Positions 1 through 10,770 of a stretch of DNA of 64,000 nt are shown in pieces. The notes under the pieces were generated by a model that did no database searches, was not told the origin of the DNA, and saw nothing but the letters and a program-made list of their open reading frames with translations. This DNA comes from Volutella citrinella. Lineage: Eukaryota; Ascomycota; Sordariomycetes; Hypocreales; Nectriaceae. The stretch spans positions 4,402,001 to 4,466,000 of the forward strand of contig JAWZSP010000003.1 of assembly GCA_034401135.1 (NCBI GenBank). Reading direction: 5' to 3'. The position numbers and the translations under genes were made by a program. How positions within the stretch are numbered: position 1 is the stretch's first letter; every line of letters starts with the position of its first letter.

Positions 1-306
1 TCTTCTGTGAGGGATTACACCTACTTACACCTACTTACACCAGGACCCACCCTCCGCCGAGTTGCTTCCATGCGCGACATCTGAGGATGGGCGTGTCAAG
101 CCTTGGCATGAAGGTGCTTGGATCACGACGGACTGACTGGATAGTCTGGTGTTCCCAGTATACACGGCCAATTCATCATCTTCTTCAACATGACTATGGT
201 GAGAGTTGTTGAATGGCCCATTGCTTGTGTACAGTCAAGTCTGATTTCGAGTCTGGTATTGCATCTTTACCATTGCTCTCCTTGTGCCACTCAGTCAGGC
301 CAATGC
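1..306. other. Intergenic, downstream of the HET gene
   Basis: No gene recognised. The stretch begins with a short tandem repeat (10-nt unit CTACTTACAC, two full copies at 21-40 plus a partial copy upstream). The rest is presumably the 3' flank of the HET-domain gene, which stops at 307. Confidence 0.5.
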
Positions 307-2421
307 TTAGATGATCGAAATTGTCGCTTCTCGACTCTTCTTGAGTAGGATCGACGCCTCGGATTCGCCTACTTGCAGGTGGCCTACCCGTTGGAAACAC
401 CTCCCCAGAGCAGGCGGATCCACGGTTTGATTGGTTCCGCAAAGGATGATGCCTATCAAGCCCCCGCCAGGAGTCGAGTACAGCGGCAAGAGAAACAACT
501 CCCGGGGAAGCACACTATTGTAAGTATCTTTTCGGACATGACCCTCCAGGTAATCGTCTGGCCCACTCCCGTTGGTCGCCGGTGTGCCTACTCTCAATGC
601 CGGGGATCCTTGGTCGCCATAGAGCCTGATGTCCGTGAGTCTTCCGTTCAGTGTGGCGCTGCCAGTTCGGACCGCGCCCGTCTTGTTTCTCGGATCAACC
701 AGCTCTATATTCGCGTTGACGAGTTCACAGAAAGTCTCATCCGTATGTCGCGGGTAATGGAGGTATATCCGGCTATCGACCGAAGCCCATGACCACGACG
801 GAGCACGATACTGGTCCGGCGCAACGCCGCCTCCTGGGACCAAAACGCTCCAGGACAGGTCATGCACGAAGCTCCGTCGCCAAAGCCCAGCGGTATATTC
901 ATCGTTGAGTTTGCCAGCAAAGTACTGGGCAACCCCCGATAGTGCTATCAGCTTGTCCGAAGGCTTGGTTAGCTCGCATGCCGAGTACTTTTCGACAACG
1001 TTCAGCCAGGCCCGGTACCAGCTACGCATGCCTTCGCCCTCGCTGGCGACATCGCTGGCATCCTGCAGCAACTTCCAGTCCCGTCTGCTCGAGCTTCCTA
1101 TCTTGTTGTTGTAAATCAGACTCCCGGGCAGGCCGTGTCGGTGCGATTCGCAAGCCTCGAGCTCGTCACATTCCCATGCAAGCTGCGACGAGGCAAAATG
1201 GAGGATGCGTTGGGACAGTACGCGCTCCTGAAGAACCCAAGCCCTCTGGTTTATCGGCGATTCCTGAATGAGAGCCTCCCAGAGGCCTCTGTCGAGAATC
1301 CGGCACTTGCTCGTTTCTTGCGAGTCGGCTTCAAAACGAGCGTCTTGGTGCAAGTAGGCTATCGGTTCATAATACCGTCTCAGCCCTAGGCCATTTTCGG
1401 GGCCGTGCTTGTTGCCAGCCGAGATTGTAAGGATTGCGTTTTGATAGACTTGGTCCATCGATGCTGATTCCTTTAGCCAGTCCTCCATGGAATTCTGGAC
1501 GATACACAACGAGTCTATCCAGAGATACATGTAACCCAGCTCCATGGTGGTGATTACTGCATGCTGGAATGTCGTTGAAAGGCTGGAAAATGGAATCCCT
1601 ATTTTCATAGCACCCATGCTTTCCTTGGTGAGGGTGGTGAACTTGGCCTCCCCCCAGCGGTGGCTCAGCGAGACATAGTGAGACGAGGGCCGTTCTTCTG
1701 CACAGTCAAGGAGACGAACGCTGATACCTGCGGGGTTTCTGCGAAGGCTCAATAGCCTCGAGGGATACCAAGCCGGGGCTGGTTCGTTCCAGCAGCTACT
1801 GTGACTGCTCAGGCATTCCCGCAGCCATGATCTAGCGGGCAAGAGAGCTTCGTCGTTGATTGTCGGTGACGACTCCCCAACAGGAGTATTTGGCGACGGT
1901 GGAGGTTCTTATTGACAAAGTAATAAATCAGCATCCATTGCTGATATCTCGGTTTCACGACGTCAGTGGGTTGCTTCGAGCCCATTGAATCACTCACCGT
2001 CATCAATGGCCTCTATGGAAATCACACAGTCGAGGAACCCGCCTTCCATCGATGTCTCCCTAGCATCGAGGTACAGATTGATCGAAGGGTTTCGCGAGTG
2101 GCGGTCACGAAGAGCATCTACCCAGACTGGCCATTCGAGACGCTCCGCACTACGCGCCATGTCTTCATTCTCCGCAGCCATTGCAGCGGAGGCGCAGATG
2201 AAGCATCCTGCTGCTGCCGAGGAAAGAACATGGCTCAGGGCTTCCGAGTGTTTCCAGGATGGCTGTGGCAATTTGCTCATTTCGACAAGCTCGGGCAGTA
2301 TTTGGAGCATCTTCGTACAAGACGGACACAGGCGCTCTGGAAACCGAGCTGGGCCTTCTCCATGCCTTCCAATGGGGATACTCGAGACATCCTGGGGCGT
2401 GTCAGGCCCTTGCGTCGTCAT
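307..2421 (-). CDS. HET-domain (heterokaryon incompatibility) protein
   Basis: Two exons: 2421-1998 and 1907-307, joined by a 90-nt intron (GTGAGT donor, AATAAG acceptor), giving 674 residues from an ATG at 2421. The N-terminal exon carries a cysteine pair (CPSC) and CFICAS, usual ahead of fungal HET domains. The three HET blocks are visible: YVSLSHRWGE at about 219-228, LWIDSLCIVQ at about 270-279 and AWVLQERVLS at about 364-373. The intron position is supported because joining the exons restores one frame (DD-E-PPPSPNTP) into the domain. Family members trigger vegetative incompatibility or death after fusion of unlike hyphae; whether this one is a true het locus cannot be told from sequence. 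No NACHT or WD40 partner domain is present. It sits divergently from the YciI-like gene. Confidence 0.9.
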
Positions 2422-3119
2422 TGTCTCGCTCCCTAGCAGTGCCCGACGGCTGCGATTTCGACCCTCGATATGGACCTATCAGCAACCGCGGCCACCTCGG
2501 AAGTCCCAGAATTGAGGGGTTTGGACGTCGTGATCCAGGGCCGCTCGAAGGGGCTCAACGCTCAACCAACATGATGCGGGGTATGCATCTACGGCAGTCA
2601 GCTCCCTGGAACATGTAGCATGTAATCCTTGCCTGAGGCTTACCCTATATTTCGTCAATGACAGCAGCTCCTTGTATTGGCCATCAATTCTAGGTGCTTT
2701 CTTCGAAGGGATGTATTCGCCCACTGATGAACCAAAGCACTCCGTAGTTGAAAGCGAGGGCAGTTCCGTGCAACTCCTCACATGGCACCGGGTGCATTGA
2801 ATCAAACCTACAGCGGTAATTTTGTCCCCAACTCTCGCTGCTCTGTCAAGGATTGGTGTATTTGCCAAGTCCGCTACCTATTGCAGGGTAGTGGCCGATG
2901 GCCGATGTGAGTCCCGCCCAAAAGGCGCGCCCACGCCCTTCAGAGCAGGCGCCCCACACCGGATGTCGTCGTCCCTCCCTTGCTGTGCTCCGTACGTGGG
3001 GCAGGGTCGTTGGTGCAGTCTCATGTACGTAGCACTCACTGTCCCGCATCGTCATCAGAACGGCAAGTGCCAACGCAACTATAAAAGCTTCTGGCCGAAT
3101 CCAATCTCATTCGCCTCCC
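2422..3119. other. Divergent intergenic region, HET gene / YciI-like gene
   Basis: This is the shared upstream region of two divergent genes. It holds a TATA element for the right-hand gene (3080-3087). An open frame on the minus strand (2868-2479) lacks an ATG start and has no recognisable domain, so I do not call it. Confidence 0.5.
3080..3087 (+). promoter_or_regulatory. TATA box of the YciI-like gene
   Basis: TATAAAAG lies 40 nt upstream of the first ATG (3120). At that spacing transcription would start close to, or even beyond, the first ATG, which matters for start choice in the next gene. Confidence 0.55.
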
Positions 3120-3762
3120 ATGTCGTCTCGCCTCGCCTTCAATCGCCTCGCATCTGCACCCCTCCGCGCCCAATACCGTAGGCCAATCCTCTCTCAGTTC
3201 CGCGCCACAACCAACATCCGAGCCATGGCCACCGCCGTCTCAGTCCCCAGGAAGCAGGGCCAGTACGAGTTCCTCGTCGTCGTCCCCGACAAGCCCGGCG
3301 TCCTCGAGCAGCGCCTTAAGGTCCGCCAGTAAGTTGTTCGCCATTGGGAACGCCTATGTGACAGCTAACGCTTTTAACCCACCCAGTCTGCACTTTGAGA
3401 ACATGAAGCCCTTCGTCGAGCGCGGTGAATGGAAGATGGGCGGTACAGCAGCCCTCCCTCCCCGAGGAGTATCCTTATAAGCGCCACGTCCAGCTAACAA
3501 GTGCCACCAGGAGCTCTGCTCAACAGCGTCCCCAAGGACGACGATCCCAACAGCTTGGATTTCATGGGAAGCACCCTCGTCTGTGTAGCTGAGTCTGTAG
3601 AGCAGGTCCGCGAGCAGCTTAGCAAGGATATTTACGCAACCTCGGGCGTCTGGGACATGGACAAGGCGAGCGATACAATCCATCGGGATGACAGTCCCAT
3701 TAGTACTGACTGGTGCACAGATTCAAATATATCCTTTCCGATGTGCCTTCAGACACGAATAG
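3120..3762 (+). CDS. YciI-like (YCII-related) small protein, possibly mitochondrial
   Basis: Four exons: 3120-3328, 3387-3442, 3511-3665 and 3721-3762, giving 153 residues. The core (from about residue 43: QYEFLVVVPDKPGVLEQRLKVR, then HLHFENMKPFVERGEWKMGGALL, then GSTLVCVAES and the end IQIYPFRCAFRHE) fits the YciI ferredoxin-like alpha-beta fold, a dimeric family of about 100 residues with poorly known chemistry. The first 35 residues are rich in Arg/Ser/Ala with no acids and look like a mitochondrial presequence. A second in-frame ATG at 3225 would give a cytosolic form starting MATAVSVPRKQ. The last intron (3666-3720) has a GC donor. A typical GT donor is absent nearby, and only this junction yields the conserved C-terminal end. 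The gene is convergent with the DUF2408 gene. Confidence 0.88.
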
Positions 3763-4068
3763 CTGTACTGGGGATGGGCGAAATATTTCGCACGACAGAA
3801 TTACCAAGAATTGATTTGCTCAAGTTGCCACAACCGCCCTGTGTTCCTTTTTTTCGATCCCTTTCCGTCCCTCGTGCAGTGCAGTGTCCATTGCTGGAAG
3901 TCACGTCTTGGAGTACTCCTAAACGTCCGCCTCCGGGTCCCTTGACCCGTCGCCACCATGACGTCCCTGTCGTTTGACGACGGCCAGAGGAAGCAAGCTT
4001 GAAACAGAACGCCATATTCCCAACCAAGACAAAAAACAAATAACAGGAGCCATTCCATGATTATTTCC
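3763..4068. other. Convergent 3' intergenic region
   Basis: About 300 nt between the stops of two converging genes. It presumably holds both 3' UTRs. No gene or repeat seen. Confidence 0.5.
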
Positions 4069-5690
4069 TCATTCCGCCTTGGTACCGACAGCTGGTACCT
4101 CGGTCTTGGCTTGCCCATTGGCTTGCCCGTTCGCGTCCTCGGCCTCCTCTGCCGCCTCCTCGGCTGCAACCCTCAACTCGTAGTTGATATCGAAGCATTC
4201 CGCTAAGAGCTCGCTGACGCTACCCTGGCCTTCGGGAATGTCACCATTAATCACAAATTTTCCATCCACCTTCATGTTATCAAGCGAGTTGAGCTACAAC
4301 CATGTCAGCTTGGCGTCGCTCTCCAGCAAGCGCTAGACTCACCTTCATGCTGTAAGGATACAGCTCTCGAACCGACGATACACCCCCATTCTTCTTAACC
4401 TCGATAAGGCAACGCTTCAGAGTCTGGAGCTGGTTGTAGATGGGCAGAAGCGCCTCGGAAACCGGCTCGGAGGCGAGCATGAACGAATAGATGTAGGCGT
4501 AAGAGCGACGGATCAGGTACAGCATGGTGCGCTGGGTCCAGAGGTCGGCCGGCCGTCCTCGCTCATCCAACCAGTTGCCGTTCTGTCGATTCTCGTCAAT
4601 CTTGTCAAGGCTTCGCTGGAAATCATACAGATCGGTCTCGCGAAGGGACCACGCTTGCGTCACAGACAGCTTCTCGAGCTCGTTGCGGATTCCGATCAGT
4701 ACATCGTACATTGGTCGCCATTGGTCGGCCACCACGCCTTGGCTGTAAAGATGTTAGTTTCGAGGCGTCATCGTCGTAGACTCTCGAGCTCACCGGTCAA
4801 GTACAAGGTCCGACCACTTCAAGCATCGTTGATATAGCTCATAGACTTCCTCGCTCACTTCCAGAGGCTTTCCATCTTCTCCAGTAGAGGTGCCGTAATT
4901 ATGCTTTTCTCCCAGGTCAACAAGCTGTTGCCTGAGCTTCTTAGCTTCGGTCATCGAGAACTAGGAATGCGATTAGCTGTGTGGGAGAAAGACGCAATGA
5001 CCAGGCGACACACCTTGGACTTGGTGTTGGCCAGGGAGATGGAGCGCAGCAGCGACACCAACTTCTCGTGCGTGGACAGAAGCGATTCAGGTAGCCTCTC
5101 CAACCTCTTCTGGAGCTTCTCAAGGGTCGCTTCGCACAGCAGTATTCGGTTGGTCAGCAGCTCCAGCATGTACGGCGAGTGCTGCCTTTCTGGGTTCGGC
5201 TCTTTTTGCGCATTGTCGATACTCTTGCGCAGGGTCGAGAGTGTCGACTTGAGGCTCCCGAGGTCCTTAGCTGAGTAGACATCGGCCTCGAGTAGGTGGT
5301 CGAGCAATCGCTTGATGGTTGAGGTGAGGGCGTATGTGGCGGGGGCTTCGTTATTTCGGCCGATGGTAAGGTAGAAGAGAGAGATCAGCTGAAAGCAGCC
5401 CTCCAGGACCTTGTCCACTGCGCAGAATTCCATCAGCGACGAGGCGCATCACAAAGTCTGCTGCATCACTTACCTCTGTTCTCTTCCTTATCGCCGGTCT
5501 CGGAGCGTACCACATTGAGCTCCTTGACTTGCTCCATTGTCTGGTCGAACAGCGGCATCACATCCTGGGTGCGAATATAGTTGGAGCGGTCCTGCTTGAG
5601 CAGCAGTAACTGGTCGCGGATGGAGACCAGGCGGTCGAGAATGACCTGCTCCCTAGGATCTCGCGGCGCTGGGACGGCTGGCGTATCCAT
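4069..5690 (-). CDS. DUF2408 / UPF0662 family protein
   Basis: Five exons on the minus strand: 5690-5474, 5417-5014, 4960-4794, 4742-4343 and 4293-4069, with introns of 56, 53, 51 and 49 nt, giving 470 residues. Landmarks are an N-terminal DPREQVILDRLVSIRDQLLLL helix, the middle block RPMYDVLIGIRNELEKLSV, and TQRTMLYLIRRSYAYIYS followed by LLPIYNQLQTLKRCL. These identify the fungal UPF0662 family that includes budding yeast YPL260W (CUB1) and fission yeast homologues. The protein is largely helical, with no signal peptide or membrane segment, and ends in an acidic Glu/Ala-rich tail (about 440-470). The molecular function of the family is not established; yeast work hints at links to DNA repair and the proteasome. 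Every splice junction restores the conserved frame, so the model is firm even though the role is not. Confidence 0.9.
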
Positions 5691-6839
5691 CCTGGGCTGC
5701 TAGTCGGAGGGGGGATGGTAGATGGATTTCTGTTGCGGTTGGTGCGCGGGGGGCGCTCCTGAGCAACTATATGTCGGAGATGGGAAGTCTAATGTCGGGC
5801 GGGCAGCTGAGCAGCTGCAGAGGTGGTCTCGGGCTTTGTTGGACACAAGAGCCAGGCACGATGGGCGCGATGAGTGCTGAGCCGTAATGAACCGGGTAGT
5901 CCTGCGCAGCGGTTCCAGAGCTTCCGGTCTCTGGGTAGTGACGACCGAGTGGCGGCGGGGGCGGAGGAGCAGGATACAAATAGTAAGGTAAGTTAGTAGC
6001 ACAAGCAACTGCACCCGGCGTCGCTGGGTGGAAAAGCGTCATGCGGTGGGGGACATGCGACGGCGAGAAGGCTAGTGGCAGCGCTGGCTGGAATGGTCGC
6101 AATCAACTGCCGGGCGATTGGTCTTTGGGAAGAGCCGAGAGCACCTTGGGCAAGGTATTCGCCAAGTGAGCCTGGTGAGCCCGGATGCCGGCACTGGTCT
6201 GTCTCGTGCTACAATGACGGGGGCCTGTGTCCGGCCTGTCGGAAACAATGTCTCGCGTTTTTGGTAATCGATGGCCAGGGCCGGGATGTTGTCAGTATGA
6301 GGCAGACAGCCCCTCCAATCCAGCGCAGTGTCAACGATGATGGATAAGGGCCTGGTAAAGGTGGGGTCCTTGATGCGCCTGGAAAGCCTACCTAGGCTAC
6401 CCTTGGTGCTTGGTGGGGAGGGGCGTCAATGGATGCTGCTGGCTGGCTGGCTTGACTGACTGGCTGGGCCAATGCGAGGCACGTCCTTGTTACGTAGCGC
6501 CAAGAAGTCAGTTTGGACCTTGGTCTGCTGGTCAACAATCGATGCCCACAGAAACCCAACCCAAGGCTTGCAGGGGGTGCTGCCTCTGCAGCCGTTGATT
6601 GGCTCGTCTAGGCTGAGCCAATCAACAGCCCGCATCCACCATCTGCGCCAGGAAGTGGCTGCCCGGAGCACGGAGAATCTATTAAGCCCTCCACTTTAGG
6701 TCTTGAAGCCCTCCAGCCCGATAATTTCGAGCCAGGGTAATTTTTGTGGACAGCCGCTTGTGGTGATATTCGACCTCCAACCACAACGACCTCGTGTAGA
6801 CTCTCTCAACTCACGACCATCCACCAGATATCATTCACA
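5691..6839. other. Divergent promoter region, DUF2408 gene / ribosomal P1
   Basis: A 1.15 kb head-to-head region. No conserved ORF seen. The right third (from about 6680) should contain the leader of the ribosomal protein gene; I see no TATA box there. Confidence 0.45.
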
Positions 6840-7462
6840 ATGTCTGCCACCAACCCCGAGCTCGCTGCCTCCTACGCGGCCCTGATCCTTGCTGACGACA
6901 GCATTGAGATCACCGTACGTGCCCATTGCCGCATCGCTGCCTTTTTATTTTCGCATCTGCGCTGCCCCGCGCATCTTTTGTGCGATTTCAAGATTTGAAG
7001 ATACCACGATGCTAACCCGACATTTGCGACACACCAGGCCGACAAGCTCCAGACCCTGATCAAGGCCGCCAAGATCGACGACGTCGAGCCCATCTGGACC
7101 TCCATCTTCGCCAAGGTACGACCCGAATGTCGAACGCGCCCCGACGACACTGTCTGAACCTCGATTTTTTTTTAATCTGACTCGATGTGCGTTTACAGGC
7201 TCTCGAGGGTAAGGATGTCAAGGACCTGCTCGTGAACGTTGGCTCCGGTGGTGGTGCCGCCGCTGCCGGTGGCGCTGCCGCTGCTGCTGGCGGTGACGCC
7301 GCCGCTGATGCTCCCGCTGAGGAGGCCAAGGAGGAGGGTACGTGATTCCCCATTGACGACAACCGACAGGTTGCCCGCCCCTAATACGCCGCGACATGAC
7401 TAACACCCACCACAGAGAAGGAGGAGTCTGACGAGGACATGGGCTTCGGTCTCTTCGACTAA
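6840..7462 (+). CDS. RPP1: 60S acidic ribosomal protein P1
   Basis: Four exons: 6840-6914, 7038-7115, 7199-7337 and 7416-7462, giving 112 residues, the usual P1 length. P1 pairs with P2 on the ribosomal stalk, binds P0 and recruits elongation factors to the GTPase centre. The N-terminal helical dimerisation domain ([19 protein letters not shown], then [18 protein letters not shown]) distinguishes it from P2. A Gly/Ala-rich hinge follows at about 70-90. The hallmark acidic C-terminus [13 protein letters not shown] is complete, including the serine normally phosphorylated by CK2 and the FGLFD end that contacts factors. The intron-rich layout is typical for fungal ribosomal protein genes. It converges with the UBX gene. 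Confidence 0.97.
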
Positions 7463-7941
7463 GCAACTACGCCGCGACGACTGTTTCCTTGCTTCTTTGT
7501 ACTTCAACTGCATGGCTTCGGGGTTTCCAATCGATCGATCATACAGGATGGAGAGAGGGCACTATATCCTGCGCCCCTGGACAGAGTAGCTTCGTTCATA
7601 CGATAATATGATGGAATGCACTCAACGGAGTTCACGCGGATGGAGAATGGGTCAATTAAAGGCTCTGAGAGAGACTAAAAAAAAATTCCCGCCACGGGTG
7701 GTTTGAAGTTCAACATGATGGGTTCCTTGACACGTGAACAATATCATGTCTCGAGTGACTATTGTCGTCATGACGCCGCGTACGATTTGTCGATTTTTTC
7801 CCTACCTAACTGGAAGGGTCCGGACTTCTTTTTTATACGTCATATTCTGCGTAACTCTTTGCTCATGTGAATGCCCACTCAGCTCAACTGCCCTCGCAAC
7901 GCCTCTGTGATGCCACGCTACATCCTTCCCCGAGTATCCAA
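7463..7941. other. Convergent 3' intergenic region
   Basis: 3' flanks of P1 and the UBX gene. It contains an A-run (about 7676-7686) and T-runs but no gene. Confidence 0.45.
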
Positions 7942-9062
7942 TTATTTGACAATCAGGACAGATGAAGGAACCAAGCCAGCCTCCTTGAGCGTCTTGGAAA
8001 AGTCCGTGGCGCCCTCAAATGTCTGGCGTGGGAATGTCGTAGAAAAGCTGGTGACGGCGTTGCCAGTCTCGCCCTGGACCAACTGGGCCAGCTCAAACAG
8101 CGTCGTCTCCGCGGGGAGCGTCTTCATAATGTTGCCCGAGGATGTCTGCAGTCGCAGCCTGGCCTCGCTGTGATTGGCCTTGGGCTTGGGCGCCACGGCG
8201 GCAGCAGCAGCAGCAGCAGGAGCCGGGGCAGCAGCTTCGGGAGCCCGTCCTTCACGGGCAGCCTTGGCCTCCTCTGCTTTCCGGCGGCGCTCTGCCTTGT
8301 CGGCCTCGATCTTGGCCTTGATACGCTTCTTAGCTTCGATGTCATCGAGCTTCTCCTGTCGCTTGCGGGCGGCTTCCTTGATCTGTTCCTTGCGGGCGAG
8401 CTCCTCCTTCGCCTCTTGGGTCTCTCGAGTAGACTTTTGGCGGATTTTCTAAATGCCTGTGAGACACGTACGCTTGCGATGATGAGCGGAGCTGACTTTA
8501 TACCTCGTTGAGCTTCTGGTCCTCCTTGTCTGCGTTGGACTGGGCGGCCTTCTTGGCCTTGAGGCGTTCTCGCAGCTCCTCGAGCTTAGCCTTCTTCTCG
8601 TCCTCCGTTAGAGGCGCAATCTCCTCGGTAGATTCGGAGAAGTCGGTGTGGTCACTATTGGCGGCGTCAGTCATCCTCGTCGCATTCTTCCAGGAAGCAA
8701 ACTAACGTCTTGGAGGCGTGATAGCTTGCCGTGTCCTGGCTTCTGAAGCGCTTGCCACAGTCATTGCACACCAGGGAGCGGGCCTGACCGCTTTCGAGCT
8801 CGGCAATCTTGGCCTTGGTCTCATCCTCGTCATCCTCCGCAGCTTCCGCAGCTTCCGCAGCTGCTGCCTTGATCTGTTCTAGAGGCTTGTCCTGGTTGTC
8901 CTCCAGCCACTGTAGGGCACCCTGCACTGAGGTGAGTTAGCAACGAGCTCTCAGTTGGTGCAGACAGGCTGTCATCTTACAGCCGCCAGACTTCTTGACT
9001 GCGATCTCGGCCCGCTCCTTCTCGAAGCCCATGTCGAGCAGCGTATCCAAGTCAGAGGGCAT
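7942..9062 (-). CDS. UBA - C2H2 zinc finger - UBX domain protein (p97/Cdc48 adaptor type)
   Basis: Four exons: 9062-8981, 8926-8707, 8654-8504 and 8448-7942, giving 319 residues. Residues 1-45 form a UBA domain (LDTLLDMGFEKERAEIAVKK with the MGF loop), which binds ubiquitin. A C2H2 finger follows (C81, C84, H97, H103; the last histidine is created by the 52-nt intron junction). A long charged Lys/Glu/Arg coiled coil (about 115-210) and a poly-alanine stretch lead to a C-terminal UBX domain (about 235-319: EARLRLQTSSGNIMKTLP, ending PSSVLIVK), the module that docks on Cdc48/p97. The domain order resembles UBXN1/SAKS1-type adaptors, which link ubiquitinated clients to Cdc48. The first exon start is fixed by the UBA consensus. 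It is divergent from VAP/Scs2 across 1.7 kb. Confidence 0.92.
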
Positions 9063-10770
9063 GTTTGCGGTGTCGAGAGCGTTGGCGTGGTTGATGAGTG
9101 ATGTTGTATGATGGTGGTGGGGGGATGAGGGGAGACAGTGAGTGAGTGAGGGGCACTGGGTGAGCTGGATGCAAGAAGTAATGGCAGTGTCAGTAGGGAG
9201 TTGGCTAAAAGATTCCCAGCTTCGAAAGAGAGAGAGAAAAAAGAAAGTCGCCCCTGTGCAGAAACAGTGCCTAGAATTCGTCCTGGAAATTAATGTATCA
9301 AGCTCTGGAGAACTGCGTGGCCTGAGGCTTCAGATGCGCGTGTGCCTTGTGCTGTGGTCGAGCCGTCAGGACTGGAGCATGGACTTGGGCGAGACGTCAT
9401 TCCGGGGCTGCCTTAGAACAGAGGAGCAGCACCGGCATTACTACGGCTAAGCACGACAAGCTCAGACGGCAAACAACTTGGAGGTAAGGTTCAATAAGAG
9501 TCCTTATTTTAGATCCTAAATGCTACAGGGCGTAAATTTTCAGTAATTTGGGCCTGGAGCGTAATTTTGTCGTTTTGGTTTGTGTCGATAAGGTTATATG
9601 GAGTACCTGGTGCCTTGTTAGTCGTTCGTTGGCTGGTGTTGGGTGGGAGTAAGGCGAGGGACATGGCGCCAGCCTCAAGTTGGACTTGGTGTCCATCCCA
9701 GTCGTGTGCCAGCTGATTGCCTTAACTGGGCTGCATGTCACCTTGCGTCATGGGAACACAACCAGGTTTCTTGCACTATGGGCCGCATCTTGGCTTCTCT
9801 GGAAATACTGAGTAGTAGGTTTATCTGGCACATCTATGGTGACGTCCAAGTCCAGGCAGTGCTCTCTGTAGGGTAGGGTTGAGCTGGAGAGGACTGCAAG
9901 ACCATAATCCCGGGCAAGGTACCCTACGACACCTGCCAGGGGGCTGCGCCGGAGCTTCATGTAGCGGCTTCCGCTGTGCTAGCTCGCTCAAATCATAGCT
10001 GACGGGAGGCTCTGGTATGGCAACGGACGTTGTTGTGCGCTATCGGATCTGTGCCCTGTATCAACTGACGTACCGGGGCCTCGCCGTAATTAATATTAAT
10101 TAGTACCAAAGATGGATGGTTCCGTCCGGACCCTGGATGGATCGCCCTGACTCCTGGTTCTACCTTGTTCACCACCTCGGGAACCGGCAGTAGCATTAGT
10201 ACATGGAAAAAATCACTAAACAGGAGAGCATGCTTGGTACATTCTGGCAGACGCAGTAAAGGGATGAGGCAGGTGGAGGCAAGGAGCCTGGAAGACAATG
10301 GGCATTGAATAAGGTCTGTTGCTGTTGTGGAGCCCCCATGCTTGGAGCCCTCCTGCATGCGCGCGCTGCGCATTCGTGATGGACTTATCATGAATGGGCG
10401 GGCTGGTGGTGCGCCGCTGGAGGTGGTGCCGCATGTGGTCCGTGCGCCCTCCAGCAACGGACGGGAGATGGCAACTTGGCTCCAGCAATTACGTCGTGAG
10501 CCAACGCCATCTTTCTCCTTGACTTTGATTGCTGTACCGCTTTTTCCTGGTCTTCTCCGTACAATATTCCACCTGCCACCTTGCGCATCGCACCGTCGCC
10601 TATTTTCCTGCCCTGCGACCCCATCCCGACGACACGACACTCTTCCTCCTCATATCTTGGCCACGTTTCCTCTCGATTCTGCCCCCTGGACCTGGATCAT
10701 CTGCCAGAGCCTGTCTTCGCATAACCCTCTCCGACCGCAACAAGAGATTCCCGTACCGAAACCAGCCGCC
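9063..10770. other. Divergent intergenic region, UBX gene / VAP
   Basis: 1.7 kb. The UBX side has a purine-rich stretch (9225-9250); on the VAP side (10510-10770) the plus strand becomes pyrimidine-rich, as expected for a leader. Open frames here (for example 10640-9993 minus) show no domain or biased composition and overlap others on the opposite strand. Confidence 0.45.

Noticed and set aside
2479..2868. 129-codon minus-strand frame upstream of the HET gene (contains CTRCHVRSC)
   Set aside because: Begins at a TTG rather than an ATG, has no splice path into the HET exon, and the HET gene already has a good ATG and cysteine-rich N-terminus.
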